A DNA stretch of 64,000 nt, taken from positions 338,737,010 to 338,801,009 of the forward strand of contig NC_053392.1 of NCBI RefSeq assembly GCF_905171765.1, in the 5' to 3' direction. Below the pieces are notes generated by a model, which ran no database searches, was not told where the DNA came from, and saw only the letters and a list, made by a program, of their open reading frames with translations. A program made the position numbers and the translations under genes. The DNA is from Bufo bufo (Eukaryota > Chordata > Amphibia > Anura > Bufonidae). Shown one piece after another: positions 22,978 through 35,570 of the stretch. Within the stretch, counting starts at the first letter, position 1. Each line of letters starts with the position of its first letter.

Positions 22978-23709
22978 TAGGGCTGCAGCTATCGACTATT
23001 TTTGTAATCGAATATTCTAACGATTAGTACTCTAATAACAAAAAACTAATTAAAAGAACATTTTCCTTTATAAAAACTCATCAGCCCACCCGTGCCATCA
23101 GCTTTCCCTCCCCCAGTGCCATCAGGCTGCCCCCCCACTGCCATCAGCTGCCCACAGTGCCATTAGGCTCCCCCCTAGTGCCATCAGGCTGCCCCTTCAG
23201 TGCCATCATGCTCCCCCCCAGTGCCATCAGCTGCCCCTCCAATGAACATTAGCTGCCCCTCCAATGAACACCAGATGCCCCCACAGTGCCACCGGCTGCC
23301 CCTCCAGTGAACATCAGCTGCTCCCCCCAGTGCCATCAGGTTCTTCCTCAGTGCCATCAGCTGCCCCACCAGTGCCATCAGCGGATCAGCTGCCCCCCCC
23401 CCCCCCCCCCAGTGCCACCATCTCCCTCTCCTAGCCATGTCACCAGCGCCAGTGGAATAAAATACTTACCCCTCCCTTAGCGGCACTGCCGACACTCCAG
23501 AAATCTTCCATCCTCTTTTTCACGCACTGCACTGGGACCTGACGTCACACAGCATCAGGTCATAGTGCGCGCTTATGTGCTGTGTGTGTATGTCAACTTC
23601 TAGTGCAGCGTGGTGGAGCATGAGTAACAGCAAAAAATTAACATCAAGGATTTTTTGTATCGAGTTACTCGATTTAATCACGTAATGGTTTTAGCTGGTT
23701 TTAGCCCTA
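22978..23709. mobile_element. hAT-like non-autonomous element
   Basis: Starts TAGGGCTGCAGCTATCGAC and ends GGTTTTAGCCCTA. Flanks GTCATCAG (22970-22977) and GTCATCCG (23710-23717) are an 8-bp duplication with one mismatch. Interior: repeats of TGCCATCAGCTGCCCC, a poly-C run, then CG-rich sequence. No transposase. The element at 31057-33937 belongs to the same family. Confidence 0.8.
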
Positions 23710-23742
23710 GTCATCCGTATAAAAATCTCGGAAAACCCTTTT

Positions 23743-24592
23743 AAAAGTTAATGTACTAGAAGTTGAGAAGAAAAGAAGTAGGCCAAAAAAGGTGGCCATA
23801 GTAACGACCTTTCTCTTTTCCAAGATTTAATATCCATTTTACTTGAGCTGATTATAGGAAACCAACATTCATACGAAAACTTCTTCCCGATAATTAGCCA
23901 AATCATTTGATGAACAAGCAAACGCTCATTCATCAATTCAAAGCATTGTTGATGCGGTTCTCTAAATCAGTAGCTATATTTCTCTCTGGACGGGGCATTG
24001 CACTGTACTTTATTCTTTCCAGTAAAGAAAAATTATTATAAGATACTAGTACCTTCCAGCAGCCTCTAGTCCACTTTTCCCTGCTTTCCTGAAGTCCTTT
24101 AAAACTGAGTGTACAATAATACAACAAATCAAGGACCAGGAGGAGGGGTATTCAGCTGTAATTTCTCTCGCATTTTTTGTAAGACTGCATGCTGTGACGG
24201 GGTGGAGTAGCATAAGTAAAGGCTGTATTAGACCTTCAGATGCTGCAGGCGACTGCTGGTAAGGAAGCGTTCCATTCCGGCAATCGTCTGATCGCTAGCC
24301 GAGGTGACCACTGCTATTGCCTGCATCAACCTCCTCCACAGGGTAAGGAGGCGTGATCATTATGCCATCGCTTTTCCCCTTGCTGTCTAGTTGTTTGCCG
24401 GTAGCATCATAATTAGACAGCAAGATCTGCCACCAGCAAACTATCATTTTTAAGCATGCTGAAAGATTTCGATTGCCCAATAAATGAGAGTTTGCACGTT
24501 CAGTATTAGACTGCCGTATCATCGCTAACGAGTGTACCTGCAAACGCTTGTTAACATTAAACAGTCCGACAATTGGCGAGTCTAATATAGGT
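23743..24592. other. Unassigned non-coding DNA with a possible old MITE
   Basis: No gene. From about 24230 to 24565 there are words such as CGATCGTCTGATCGCTAGC and TCATCGCTAACGAGTGTACCTGCAAACGCTTG that recur in decayed form near 56740 and 59945, suggesting a common but eroded MITE family. Confidence 0.35.
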
Positions 24593-24595
24593 TTA

Positions 24596-24953
24596 GGGCT
24601 CATGAATGTGTGCCGGTTGGGCCCATATTGCGGCTCGCAAACAGTAAGTCTGCAATATACGGGTCCGGCAGTTTTTGCACCCCACGGGTCCGCAATCTGG
24701 AAGGTCCGGTGCGGAACGGAGGCACAGAACTACTACAGAGTGCTTCCGCTGAGTTTCTCTCCGTGGCTCCACACCGTAAAAAAAAAAAATAGAACATGTT
24801 TTTTTGTGGTGCAGATGGGTCACGGGCCCATTCAGTTTGAATCAGTCTGCATCAGTCTGCTGAATCCACACAGATGTTGCCCGTGTATTGAGAACCGCAA
24901 ATTGCAGTCCCCAGTGCACAGAACGGCCGGGCAAAGGCTGTGTGCATGAGCCC
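24596..24953. mobile_element. Harbinger-type MITE, TTA duplication
   Basis: A 358-bp element with ends GGGCTCATG ... CATGAGCCC and TTA on both sides (24593-24595 and 24954-24956). The interior contains GGTCCGCAATCTGG and CCGGCAGTTTTTGCACC words of the GTCCGCA MITE class. Non-coding. Confidence 0.75.
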
Positions 24954-24956
24954 TTA

Positions 24957-26130
<1,174 letters not shown>

Positions 26131-26689
26131 CTAATATACACGATAAACAGAAATAGCCACGGGTGGGCACATTTACTGTAGACTCAAGGTACCAGACTGA
26201 TTTTTCTTAGCAGCCATGGAAAAAGAATGTCCATAGAGATTAACAAAACACGACAACAACAGTTGCAACTGTCAGAAACGAGAAGCAAAATTCCAGATGA
26301 ATTGACTAGCAAGGCTTGAAAACATCCTTGTCCAGTCTATAGTAAACCATATATTCTTTGGTTCAGAGTAGAAAACAATAATGCTCTCTGACACGATCAA
26401 AGTAAATATGTGATACAATAAATCCCAGGCTAGGGATTTTGTAGATTTGCATAAAAGGGGTATTTCTAGGTTGCTGTCCCAGACAGGAAAACAAATGTTG
26501 GTAGTTATAAATAATAATAACAATAATAATACCTTCATCAACATTGAAATTGCAACAACAAGAAGGAAAACTCATGGAATTATGTAAATCACACGATGGA
26601 TAGACATGTTAATGATATGCAAATTAGAAAAAAAGAGGAAACAAAATTTTCAAAACATCTCGATTTATTCAGTATCGAATAGGAGCACC

Positions 26690-27600
26690 ATGCGTAGAAC
26701 TACACACACATGCCTTGGCAAGCCATCAATGAGGTTATTAATGGTTGTTTAAGGAATGTTCTACCATGTTGAGGGCAGTTGGGAATGCAAATCATCAAGA
26801 TCTGCTGCTGACAGCTCCCTTTGCAAATGCCAACCAATGACGTCCCAGATGTGCAGGTTTGGGCCACAAAGGCTGCTCACAGTATCAGGAGCAACAAGCG
26901 GGCTGGTGTTGTCCTGTTGACAAATGGCTCCTGGGACACTTTGGAGAAATGGCCGTACCACGACTTAATCAATGTAGTGCCAAACTGTTAGTGTACCTGA
27001 AATGAAAACTCGAGGGGTCCGGCTACAGTAAATTATGCCATCTCATACCATAATCTCATGAGAAAGACCAGTGTGACATTCCCTTTTGAAGGCCTCTTCA
27101 CAGCATTGCCCACATGGTCTCCAAACCAAACTCCAGATTTGATTGAATCTGAGACAAAAGGACTTATTGCTGAAGAGTAATAACCTCCGTTCCAGCCTCC
27201 ACTGCCATCTTGCACCACAATAGCCTTTGAGAGCGATGGCATGAGGTAAATGAAACACTTTGTGCCCAATGTTGTGCTAATGCCTTCTGATGGTTTGAGT
27301 AGACACTTGTTTTCTGCCCATGGTTTTGCATGTGACCTCCAAGTTCACTTGCAGTACAGAATGGATCACTGCTGCTGCCTGCGCAGAGGTTCACCTCTTG
27401 CGGTCGTTCCAGTTCGTCGTCATTCTCCCAACCATAAGGACATGCAATTTTGAACAGTTCTGACATCTCAGCCTAGGTGCTTAGTGATCTGTTACTTGTG
27501 ATGGGGTGATAAACCAAGGTCTCTTAGTTTCAAAGATGTCCCTCTCAGTTTGCGACAAGTGGCAATAACTGGCACGTCGACGAACAGGAGGCATCGCACA
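26690..27600 (-). pseudogene. Decayed Tc1-like transposase
   Basis: Minus-strand remnant. From about 27594, MPPVRRRASYCHLSQTERD is a plausible start. Downstream in shifting frames come RFCLRFNQIWSLVWRPCGQ (a SRF...RVWRP region), QQDNTSPLVAPDTVSSL (equivalent to QDNARPH, with Asp kept) and LHIWDVIGWHLQRELSAADL (C-terminal helix region). Several frameshifts and stops. Inverted repeats are not recognisable. By erosion it is much older than the other Tc1 copies here. The family differs from them. Confidence 0.75.
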
Positions 27601-27655
27601 ATAATACCACACAACTTGATCCAATTTTGGAGATTTCATGTGGCTAAAAAACTTT

Positions 27656-27830
27656 GGGGGAGATTTATCAAACTGGTGTAAAGTAGAACTGGCTTAGTTG
27701 CCTATAGCAACTAATCAGGTTCCACCTTTCATTTTTCACAGCTCCTTTGGAAAATGAAAGGTGGAATCTGATTGGTTGCTATGGGCAACTAAGACAGTTC
27801 TACTTTACACCAGTTCGATAAAATTCCCCC
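27656..27830. mobile_element. Short palindromic MITE (ggggagatttatcaa)
   Basis: A 175-bp near-perfect hairpin: GGGGGAGATTTATCAAACTGGTGTAAAGTAGAACTG at the left and its complement at the right, loop near 27740 (CACAGCTCC). No coding capacity; the TTTCATTTTTCA/TGAAAG core makes it fold completely. Confidence 0.85.
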
Positions 27831-30214
27831 TTTGTTTTTAATCAGGTTTTTATGCTCCTCCCGCATGCCATAGTTTGGATCTAGGTGCTTGAAAATTTGA
27901 CTATCTTCAGATCATAGCGACACCTCCTACTTGCTCATATTGCATTATTTTATGGCTTGTCCTTCTTGGTGCTGCAACTTCAATGTTGAGGAGTGTAAAA
28001 GTAGTGATTCTAACTAATAAATTGGATTCAAAAATCTAAAAGTAGAATCCATATTGTACAATACATCCTATAATCTGGTTACTATATGCAAATCACTTTG
28101 CCATGCTCCTGTGGCATTAAAGCACTTGAATGGGGTCATGCTACAGTGTCTTTCACAGCTGCTCCCATGTGAGCGGTGCAGTGCAGCGAAAAACAGTAAA
28201 GGGATGGCAGTCCTAAATCAGCACTGCAGCCCTTCCCAGAGTTCAAACCCTCACAATCATAAAATGATGGCATATTCCAGCAATCAGCTATCATAAGATG
28301 ATAATATCAACAAATGACTAATGACAGGCACATTTCTGAAATTGATCTGCCTTGTTGAAAACTTAGGGTCCTTATACAGGGGTAGATTTTTTGCCCATAA
28401 TAAGCGACGAACGACTAAATGCAAGCGGATCAGCCCTCATTATTACCTTCATTTGACAATGATTGGAGAGCGTGATCACTTGACGCCCCCCCCCCCACTC
28501 CCTTCTTGCACACTGTACATTATGTATGCATTATAGTTTTTTTTAACAAACGTGTCTTGCCAAACAAAAAATGTATTCTCCAACATGATATGCTGTACTA
28601 AATTTGGCACATTTGACTGTCATTTGTCGTTGATTGCATCTTTACAGTAGACATATGGTTTGTCAGTGAAATGTGCTGCCCCCAAACAATGCAGCTCTAT
28701 AACAGGATGAGTATATGTATGCATGATTGCTCGCTCAAGCCCAAAGTAAACAAGTGCCAATCAACTTTCTATATCATTGATCTGCGCACAGTCATCTGCC
28801 TGTGTAAACAGACCTTTAGACTGGATGCAATCCTATCCACGACTTACCTGAGAGCAGGAGGTACCCATACACAAATCTAAAGTTGATAAAAACATAGGAT
28901 TTCAAACCAAACAAATGTTTTTCTGATGAAATTTAACAACAAATGATCGTTTAGCCGACCAATGACAGGCCATGTTTAATTTTTTCATCTGATAGACGAA
29001 AGATCTTTCATTCAATGAAAGATCAGTCAAGAATGAAAGATCTTTCTTTGAAAGAACATTCCCAGAAAAATATTTCGTCCACCACCTGACTTCCTTGAAC
29101 ATGTATGGTCAGTTTGAACACCTGTAATAGTCATTATAGACTAAAATTTGCATTGCTGGGTATGAGAAACGAAACTTCACCAAATGTTTGTTCAACTGCT
29201 GCTCACCCATCAACCAACTTCTATCTAATGTTTGGCCACCTTAGGTCTGTATAGGTTCTAAAGTATACTTTCATTCACTGACAGCAAATAAATATCTTGT
29301 AAATGGTGAGGAACTGAAAAACCTGGAAAACCCCTTTAACCTACCAAATTCTGTTGTTTCCGAAATGACCAGAGATGTGTAGCAGCCAATGTTCCTTCCT
29401 TACCTCCCTATTCTAACAAGATGCACACGAGGCAAAGCTGAGAGTGAATAATTATGAGGGAGTCTGGGAACACAGTTATTGATTGACAATTATGTATCTT
29501 ATTGGGTATTTAGTGAAACCTATAAACACTAGGAGTTTTGTTACCAGCATAAATTAATTTTGTTGGAATCACTGATAATCTAATATCTGTGGTTACATTT
29601 TGTTAATAGGAGCCATTTAAATGACAATTTATTGAGCTTTTAGCTTTTGAGGTATTTTATACAGGGAACTGGTTATTGGGTTAGACTGGATTTAAATAAT
29701 ATAAGTGCAGCTGAATATCACCATAAAATCTGAAATAGTGGGTACTGAACTGAATCCAGTAAATCAATATTTTGCACAAGATGTGAACCTCATACCAAAT
29801 TTCATACATAGCGGGGCATTTTTTTTTTTTTACCTTTTCGTGACTCTTCTGAAAGGCTAAAAGGGAAGGGCACCATATATACCTTATTCTACTAATTGGG
29901 AATTCCTCTCTATAAGTTAACCCCCTTTAGTAGTTGTAATTGGGCCTACCAGTTCAGCATCATTAGAGCATCATTCAGATTTTAATACATTATGTTAATA
30001 AACCTGTCCTCGACACTCCTGTTCTTAATGTTTAACTTTTAGCTTAGATTAAAAATTTGTACAGCAGATTAGGAAATAAAACATCTTATTATTGTACCTG
30101 AAAAATCTTATTATTGTACCTGTGTATTGTGCCTAGTGTATTAAAGATCTATCTTGATCACACACAGTCTTGTTTAAAGCAGAAATCATGTGCATTTATG
30201 TTAATTTTGTTTAC

Positions 30215-30272
30215 CTATTTTGACTCTTCCTCTCTCAGGACCTTCCCCCATTACCAGGATGTTTGCTGGTTT
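30215..30272 (-). CDS. cdk19: CDK19 (or CDK8) kinase exon: KPANILVMGEGPERGRVKI
   Basis: A 58-bp internal exon with acceptor TTTTGCAG above 30272 and donor GTAAAC below 30215. It encodes KPANILVMGEGPERGRVKI plus one base, so it enters in phase 0 and leaves in phase 1; ATA G joined to CT GAC ATG of the next exon restores I-A-D-M. The Lys and Asn are the catalytic-loop residues that follow HRDL. The exon is too short to be noticed by frame length alone; it was found by looking for the piece missing between the two flanking exons. Confidence 0.95.
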
Positions 30273-31503
30273 CTGCAAAACATAACATTTAATTAAATCT
30301 TGTTTTAGCCCTTTTTACCTGAGATCCAGAATGGGAGGAAAGATGTTATTTTCTTTTTATAACATATTTTATAAGTTAATTTAATGAACATGAAATATAA
30401 TGACGTTAAGGGAGTTGCAGTCCTGTATGTACATTCCCCCTGTTTACTTAAACCCTATTAATAAAACAAATATTATTTTTTTTACATATTCACAGTATTT
30501 CAAAAATGAAATCCCCGTGCTTATGGGAAATAGCCATGGTAATAACAGAAATATCACGTATACTACACACAATTGAAAAATGGCAACGAAATTGGCAGGT
30601 ACATGCAAATACACGATGCCTGTCAGCCCTCTATTTATTCACATCAAAAATGGCTCTACAGACTATCTATGCTTGTCATAAAAAGGGAATGTAAACCTGA
30701 CGGCATGGAGGACCGTTCTAATGTGAACAGAGCATTCCAAAAGGATCCTTAAAGAATAAATTCCATATATTTTTTTTTTACCTATTTGTTCACAGAATTC
30801 CAAAATACAGTATAAATGATTAATGTATCATTGCTGAAGGTTCGACCATTGGGACCCCCACCAATCGCGAGAATTGGAGTCCTATGTGTGAATCAAGCGG
30901 TAATGCACATGCATAACCACTGCTCCATTCACTTCTATTGGACTGCCAAGGATAGCTGAGTGCTGTACTCAGGAAGCCCATAGACTGTGAATGGAACGGT
31001 AGACATGCATGTGACACGCAAGGACCTTCATTCTCATGATTTGTTGGGCTTCCCACTAGGGCTGCAGTAAACGATTACTTTAGAAATCGAGTATTCTATC
31101 GATTATTTTTTTACGATTAATCGAATAATCTAATAACAAAAAATGAACTAAAAGAACGTTTTTTTTCATAAAAACTCATCACCCCCCCTGTGCCATCAGC
31201 TCCCCCGTGCCACCAGCTGCCTCCCAGTGTCACCAGCTTGCCCCCCAGTGCCACCAGCTTGCCCACAGATTCCTAGTCACCAACATTATATATCAGTTAA
31301 AAAAAAAAATACCATCTCTATATACGGGTTACATCTGTCAGCTTATCCCATACGACACATACTCTCAGTACTTTCCATAATGCAACAGTTCTCTCCGAGA
31401 GGTCACACTCCTGAAGAGACGCAGAGCAGCATTATGTAAATTATATCTATGTGCATGTATACAACAAACATACACACGTGGATCCCCGTCATATATATTA
31501 CAG

Positions 31504-32924
31504 CAGGGGCGTTGCTAGGTCAAAACATTCGGGGCCTGGGCCCTTGATGTTTTGTCCCAGGACCTGAACGTCCTGCCTGCCAGCTAGATACAACTGTATT
31601 GCCGTCCTCAGGATGGCAATACAATTGAATCTGATGCAGTGGAAGAACTGAAGGACCTGTGGTGACATCACAGGTCATGTGACCAGTAAAACAGGCAGTG
31701 GTTGAGAAGGACCTGGGATGATGTCACCATAATGTGACCAGTGCAAGAGAGGACAGCAATGAAGAGGAGAAGACTTGGGGGAAGAAGCTGTGGTAATGTC
31801 TGCCACAGGAAGAGAGGTTAGTGAAGGGAGAGGCAGAGCAATGCTGGGAGTTGTGGTTATTTAACTGGGACTGTATGTTAGGGATGAAGGAGGAATGTTA
31901 TTTACATGGGACTGTGTGTTGGAGGTGGCTGGGGAGGGGGTCATGTTATTTACATGGGACTGAATGTTGAGGGGGTGATGTTTACATGGGATTGCATATT
32001 GGAGGTGGCTAAGGAGGGGGTGATATTTACTTGGGACTGTATGTTGAAGGCGGCTGGGGAGGAGGTGATGTTATACACATGGGGCGGCTAGGGAGGGGGT
32101 GATATTTACTTGGGACTGTAAATTGGAGGGGGCTGGGGAGATGGTGTGATGTTATTTATATGGGACTCTATGGCGGAGGGAGGAATATAACTACAGGAGG
32201 TACTGCAAATCCAGGGTACATTATAGGTGTTCTTATTACTACTGGGGGCTCTATAGGAGGGACTTATAGATTCTCCTTATTTTTACTAAGAGCACTATGG
32301 GGGCCTTATTACTACTAAGGGGTCTATAGAGAGCGTTATTACCACTTGGGAACAATAGGGGGGCTTATTTCTACTGGGGGCTCTGTGAGGGCATTATTAA
32401 TACTGGAGAGCTCTTCTACTAATAGGGGCAGTCTTGGGGAGCATTATCACTGTTGGGGGCACTGTAGGGGGCAGTATTACTAATGGGGGCATTCTGGAAA
32501 GGAATTACTATTGGTGGGACTTGGAGGAGCATTATTACTATGGGAGGCACTCATTTTTCTTCAGGATAGTATTTGGGGGCATTGGGAGCACAGTGAGCAG
32601 GATAACACTGTGGGGGCTCCAGGTTGGGGGATGATGATAGAAAAGTGAGGAAGCTAAGACGTCTGTGTTACACTCTGCAGAGACGAGGCGCGACTAAAAG
32701 AAGTTGTCCGGACCAAATGGAGAAGATTATGACAGAGAAGATCTACATCGGAGGAGAAGTCACCTGGGGGGCTCTAGATGTGACAGGTATGTGCTGCTGT
32801 ATAGCAAGTACAGCAAAATGCGGTGTGTGTGTGGGGAGGGGGGGGGGGGTGGCGACTTAGAGAACTGGGCCATATTCATTGGGGCTTGGGCCCTGGAACT
32901 TTTGAGACCCTAGCAATACCCCTG
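31504..32924. mobile_element. hAT-like element, perfect 8-bp duplication TATTACAG
   Basis: Starts CAGGGGCGTTGCTAGG and ends CCTAGCAATACCCCTG, 16-bp inverted repeats with one or two mismatches. TATTACAG lies immediately on both sides (31496-31503 and 32925-32932). The interior is degenerate tandem sequence (TTTACATGGGACTGTATGTTGGAGG and GGGGGCACTATTACTA words) with no transposase. The perfect duplication makes this the best-delimited hAT here and shows it is younger than its host element. Confidence 0.92.
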
Positions 32925-32939
32925 TATTACAGTACATAC

Positions 32940-33400
32940 CGTACCAGCAGTGACTGGGAGACATTACAAGGACATGGTTTAGGAGGTCTCATTATAAGGG
33001 GAACTCTCCAGTCAGTATGGGGGATCCTGGACACAGGGGGCACCCCTGTCTACATGACATATAGAGAAATCATTTCCATATATATTATTGGGGAGCTGGC
33101 TGGGGACCCTATGACGATCATATATAGGGCCCTCTGTTTACATGACATATAAAGCAATAATATAATTTCCATATATTTTGCTGGGGGTCCTATGGCAATC
33201 TAACACAGGTGCCCCTGTGTACATGACATAATATATTTTCTATATAGTTTTCGGGGGGCCCTTTGGCATTCTAACACAGGGGCCCCTAGAATGCAGGATG
33301 TGGAATATAAAGAAATAATTTGCATACATTTATTTGGGGACCCCTAACATTAAACAGGGAGTCCCCCCAGTCCCTGTGGAATGTAAACCAATTTGCACAC
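32940..33400. repeat. Degenerate tandem repeat next to the synapsin fragment
   Basis: About four diverged units of roughly 110 bp, each with a GGGGCCCCTGTGTACATGACATA(T/A)A and AATAATTTCCATATATTTTTTGGGG theme (33050-33320). It may be intronic sequence of the synapsin locus or part of the carrier element. Confidence 0.55.
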
Positions 33401-33499
33401 CAGTACATTGGGGGGAGCTAGGGACCCCACAGCTGACATGATCCAGGGGCTCCCCCCAGGCTATGCGGAACCTAATGCACTGTCTCAGTGTACACCTTG

Positions 33500-33780
33500 T
33501 GTACATCGGGGCCCCTGCAGGTGAGGGGTCATCTACCACCAGCAGGATTCCGGACTTTCTCCTGGGGCCCCCTGCACTCTGCTTCCCCAGACCCGCCGAG
33601 GCCGCTGTATGTTTGACCACGTTGGTGATGGAAGAGAAGAAGCCCCCTGCCACCTGCGCCCCGCTCTGCCTACTCCTGTCCGGCCCGGTGGGTGGAGGCG
33701 GATGGGGGGGCTCGGGGCACTGCAGGTCGGTCATGTAGCCATTGGGGAGGTTGGCGATGAAGCTGCTGTCCGACAGCGGG
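33500..33780 (-). pseudogene. Synapsin first-exon fragment (captured)
   Basis: Minus-strand reading gives LSDSSFIANLPNGYMTDLQ, a Pro-rich linker, GGFFSSITNVVKHTAASAGL and then RKSGILLVVDDPSP. These are domain A with its Ser phosphorylation site, domain B and the start of domain C of a synapsin, the synaptic-vesicle phosphoprotein. The usual NFLRRR start before LSDSSF is missing (replaced by RFTHP), and after VVDDP the frame leaves the family without a visible splice donor. So both ends are broken, inside exon 1. Closest to SYN2 by LSDSSFIANLPNGYM, but paralogue is not certain. Introns are not the issue, so DNA-level capture is possible. Confidence 0.85.
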
Positions 33781-33808
33781 TGGGTGAAGCGTGGTACGGG
33801 CCGGCGGG

Positions 33809-33859
33809 TGACCACGGAGCGGTGAGTAATAGCAAGCGCTTCACTCCCGCTCCGTGGTC
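33809..33859. repeat. Hairpin at the edge of the synapsin fragment
   Basis: GTGACCACGGAGCG at 33809 pairs with CGCTCCGTGGTCAC ending at 33861, about 25 bp apart, with AAGCGCTT in the loop. It marks the upstream border of the captured DNA. Confidence 0.8.
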
Positions 33860-34003
33860 ACGTGACACAAATTAATTTGCAGAGGATTTTTTTTGTGTCG
33901 AATTACTCGATTCAATCGAGTAATCGTTTCAGCCCTAGTTTCCACTGGTTAGATCTCCCCAGTGATCACATATTTATCATTTATCCAGTGGATGGGTGAG
34001 TAA

Positions 34004-34286
34004 AGGGGTTTTCTGGGAGTAAGATATTGATGACAGAGTGCTGCCACGTCTTCCTAGGCCAGTCTTATTTAAGTGAATAGGCCTGGGCTGCAATACTATG
34101 CACAGCCATTATACAATAAATGACACGGTGCTTGGTATGCTGTGAGGAGGCCACAGTCTCATTGGAGCGCCACAGCATCTTCAAACAACTGATTGGTGGT
34201 AGTGCCGCGTGTTGAACTCCCATCGATCAGATTTGATGACCTATCTTAAGGATATGTCATCATTATCTTACGCCATGAAAACCCAT
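34004..34286. mobile_element. TTAA-type hairpin MITE, eroded
   Basis: AGGGGTTTTCTGGGAGTAAGATATTGATGAC at the left and its complement (GATATGTCATCATTATCTTACGCCATGAAAACCCAT) at the right; TTAA on the right (34287-34290), GTAA on the left. Same family as the split element at 16577-23742. Confidence 0.6.
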
Positions 34287-34290
34287 TTAA

Positions 34291-35568
34291 TGTTGCTGGT
34301 GGACCAACCTTAATTGAGGAGCAAAACTTCCATATACTTCTATCCACAGCAGCATCTTGGCCCCTTGTCTGTCAGTGTCTGTGGAGAAGCAGATCTTCTA
34401 ATGTCTCTCTGTCTCTGTGTTTTTATTTAACTGTTAACTTTATTAACAAGACAGAGACCACTATCAGTAGAGGACTGCACCACATTACACAAATAAAACA
34501 GCCATAATAGCAATTGATGTATCCAATGGATGTGCCCTTTGTGTTGACTCTGTACATGTATGCCACGTAACCCTCTAGCTAACTGAAAGTCAGGGAGTAC
34601 TAGTCAGACCATGGATGATTACACAGTATTAATCTAGGAGCCATAAACCATTCCATTGTGCAGACCCGCACAAATATAAGAAAGGTATGTGAAAATAATA
34701 AATGTATGCAAGTTAACAAAAAAAAGTACAAATGAAAAATAGTAAAATTATAAAATCTGAATACCCTTTTAAGTAATCCGACTACTCATGAATTAATTGA
34801 TGGTGAACTAAAGGAATTTTACTTTCACATGCTTTTTTTGGTAATGAATACTGCACATAACAGCTTCCCATCCTGTGAAGTCCCTATGATACTGCCTAGA
34901 TGGAGGAGCCGGGGTAGCCATGGGAACAAAAGCAGCTACAAGGAGTCCTCATGTATATGCTGTCACTATCAACATGCTGTAATGCAGCTTCCTACAGAGA
35001 AACAGTTTGGGGGATTTCTTTGGATTTTGTTTTTCACATACTTTAACCCCTTCAGGACCTTTTATGTGGTAATAACTTTGGAAGGCATTTACCATATTTT
35101 TTGCTCTATAAGACACCCCCCCCCCCCCCCCCCCACAAAAGTGCAGGGGAAATGGCAGTGAGGGAGTGGGGTGACTGCAATCTTCTGCTCACATTAAAAA
35201 ACAGGCCCCTCCTGTAGAGCAACAGAACCTCTTGTGACCACTTCTGTATGGTCACCCAAACAGGATGGCAAGAGGTTAATAAAATCCTTCATTTCTAAAC
35301 CCTGCAGAATACTCTATGGCTTTGCTTTTCAGTGGTTGTGAAAGTACAATTCACCAGTTTCACAACAACCGGAAAGCCACAGGTTGAAGTCCAAGGTGTG
35401 TGAAAAGAAATAAGCATAACTTCTGCCAAAAAGTATTCATTTACCAAAATCACTAGGGCTGTGTACTGCTTCTGTGATGTAGCCTTTATTCCTACCAGGT
35501 CCCATCCTGCATATTCTATAAAATCTTCAGTGATCGTCTTCTAGTCACCTATGAATCTGCATTCAATA
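34291..35568. other. Unassigned intron sequence
   Basis: No gene. A poly-C run at about 35117-35134; otherwise nothing recognised up to the TA before the Tc1 element. Confidence 0.35.
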
Positions 35569-35570
35569 TA

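Larger units (their letters stand above)
16577..23742. mobile_element. Old palindromic element split by nested insertions
   Basis: The left end (AAAGGGGTTTTCCAAGATTTTATTACTGATGACCTATCC, 16577 on) matches in inverted form the sequence near 23675-23742 after the hAT-like insertion at 22978-23709 is removed. The right arm near 22940 (GATACTGATGAGCTATCC) pairs with the left arm near 16620-16650. So one MITE-like hairpin element has been pried apart by about 6 kb containing a SINE pair and the PLE palindrome. Flanking TTAA is seen on the right only (left reads TCAA). Confidence 0.6.
31057..33937. mobile_element. hAT-like element carrying synapsin DNA and a nested hAT
   Basis: Ends TAGGGCTGCAGTAAACGATTAC and GTAATCGTTTCAGCCCTA are inverted repeats. 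Flanks CTTCCCAC (31049-31056) and GTTTCCAC (33938-33945) are a degraded 8-bp duplication (6 of 8). Same family as 22978-23709, whose normal interior is much shorter. This copy gained a nested hAT (31504-32924) and about 0.9 kb including a synapsin exon-1 fragment (33500-33780). No transposase. Non-autonomous hAT elements that pick up gene fragments are known in plants and some animals. Confidence 0.7.

Noticed and set aside
33463..33875. Plus-strand gene opposite synapsin
   Set aside because: GC-rich shadow of the synapsin exon fragment.
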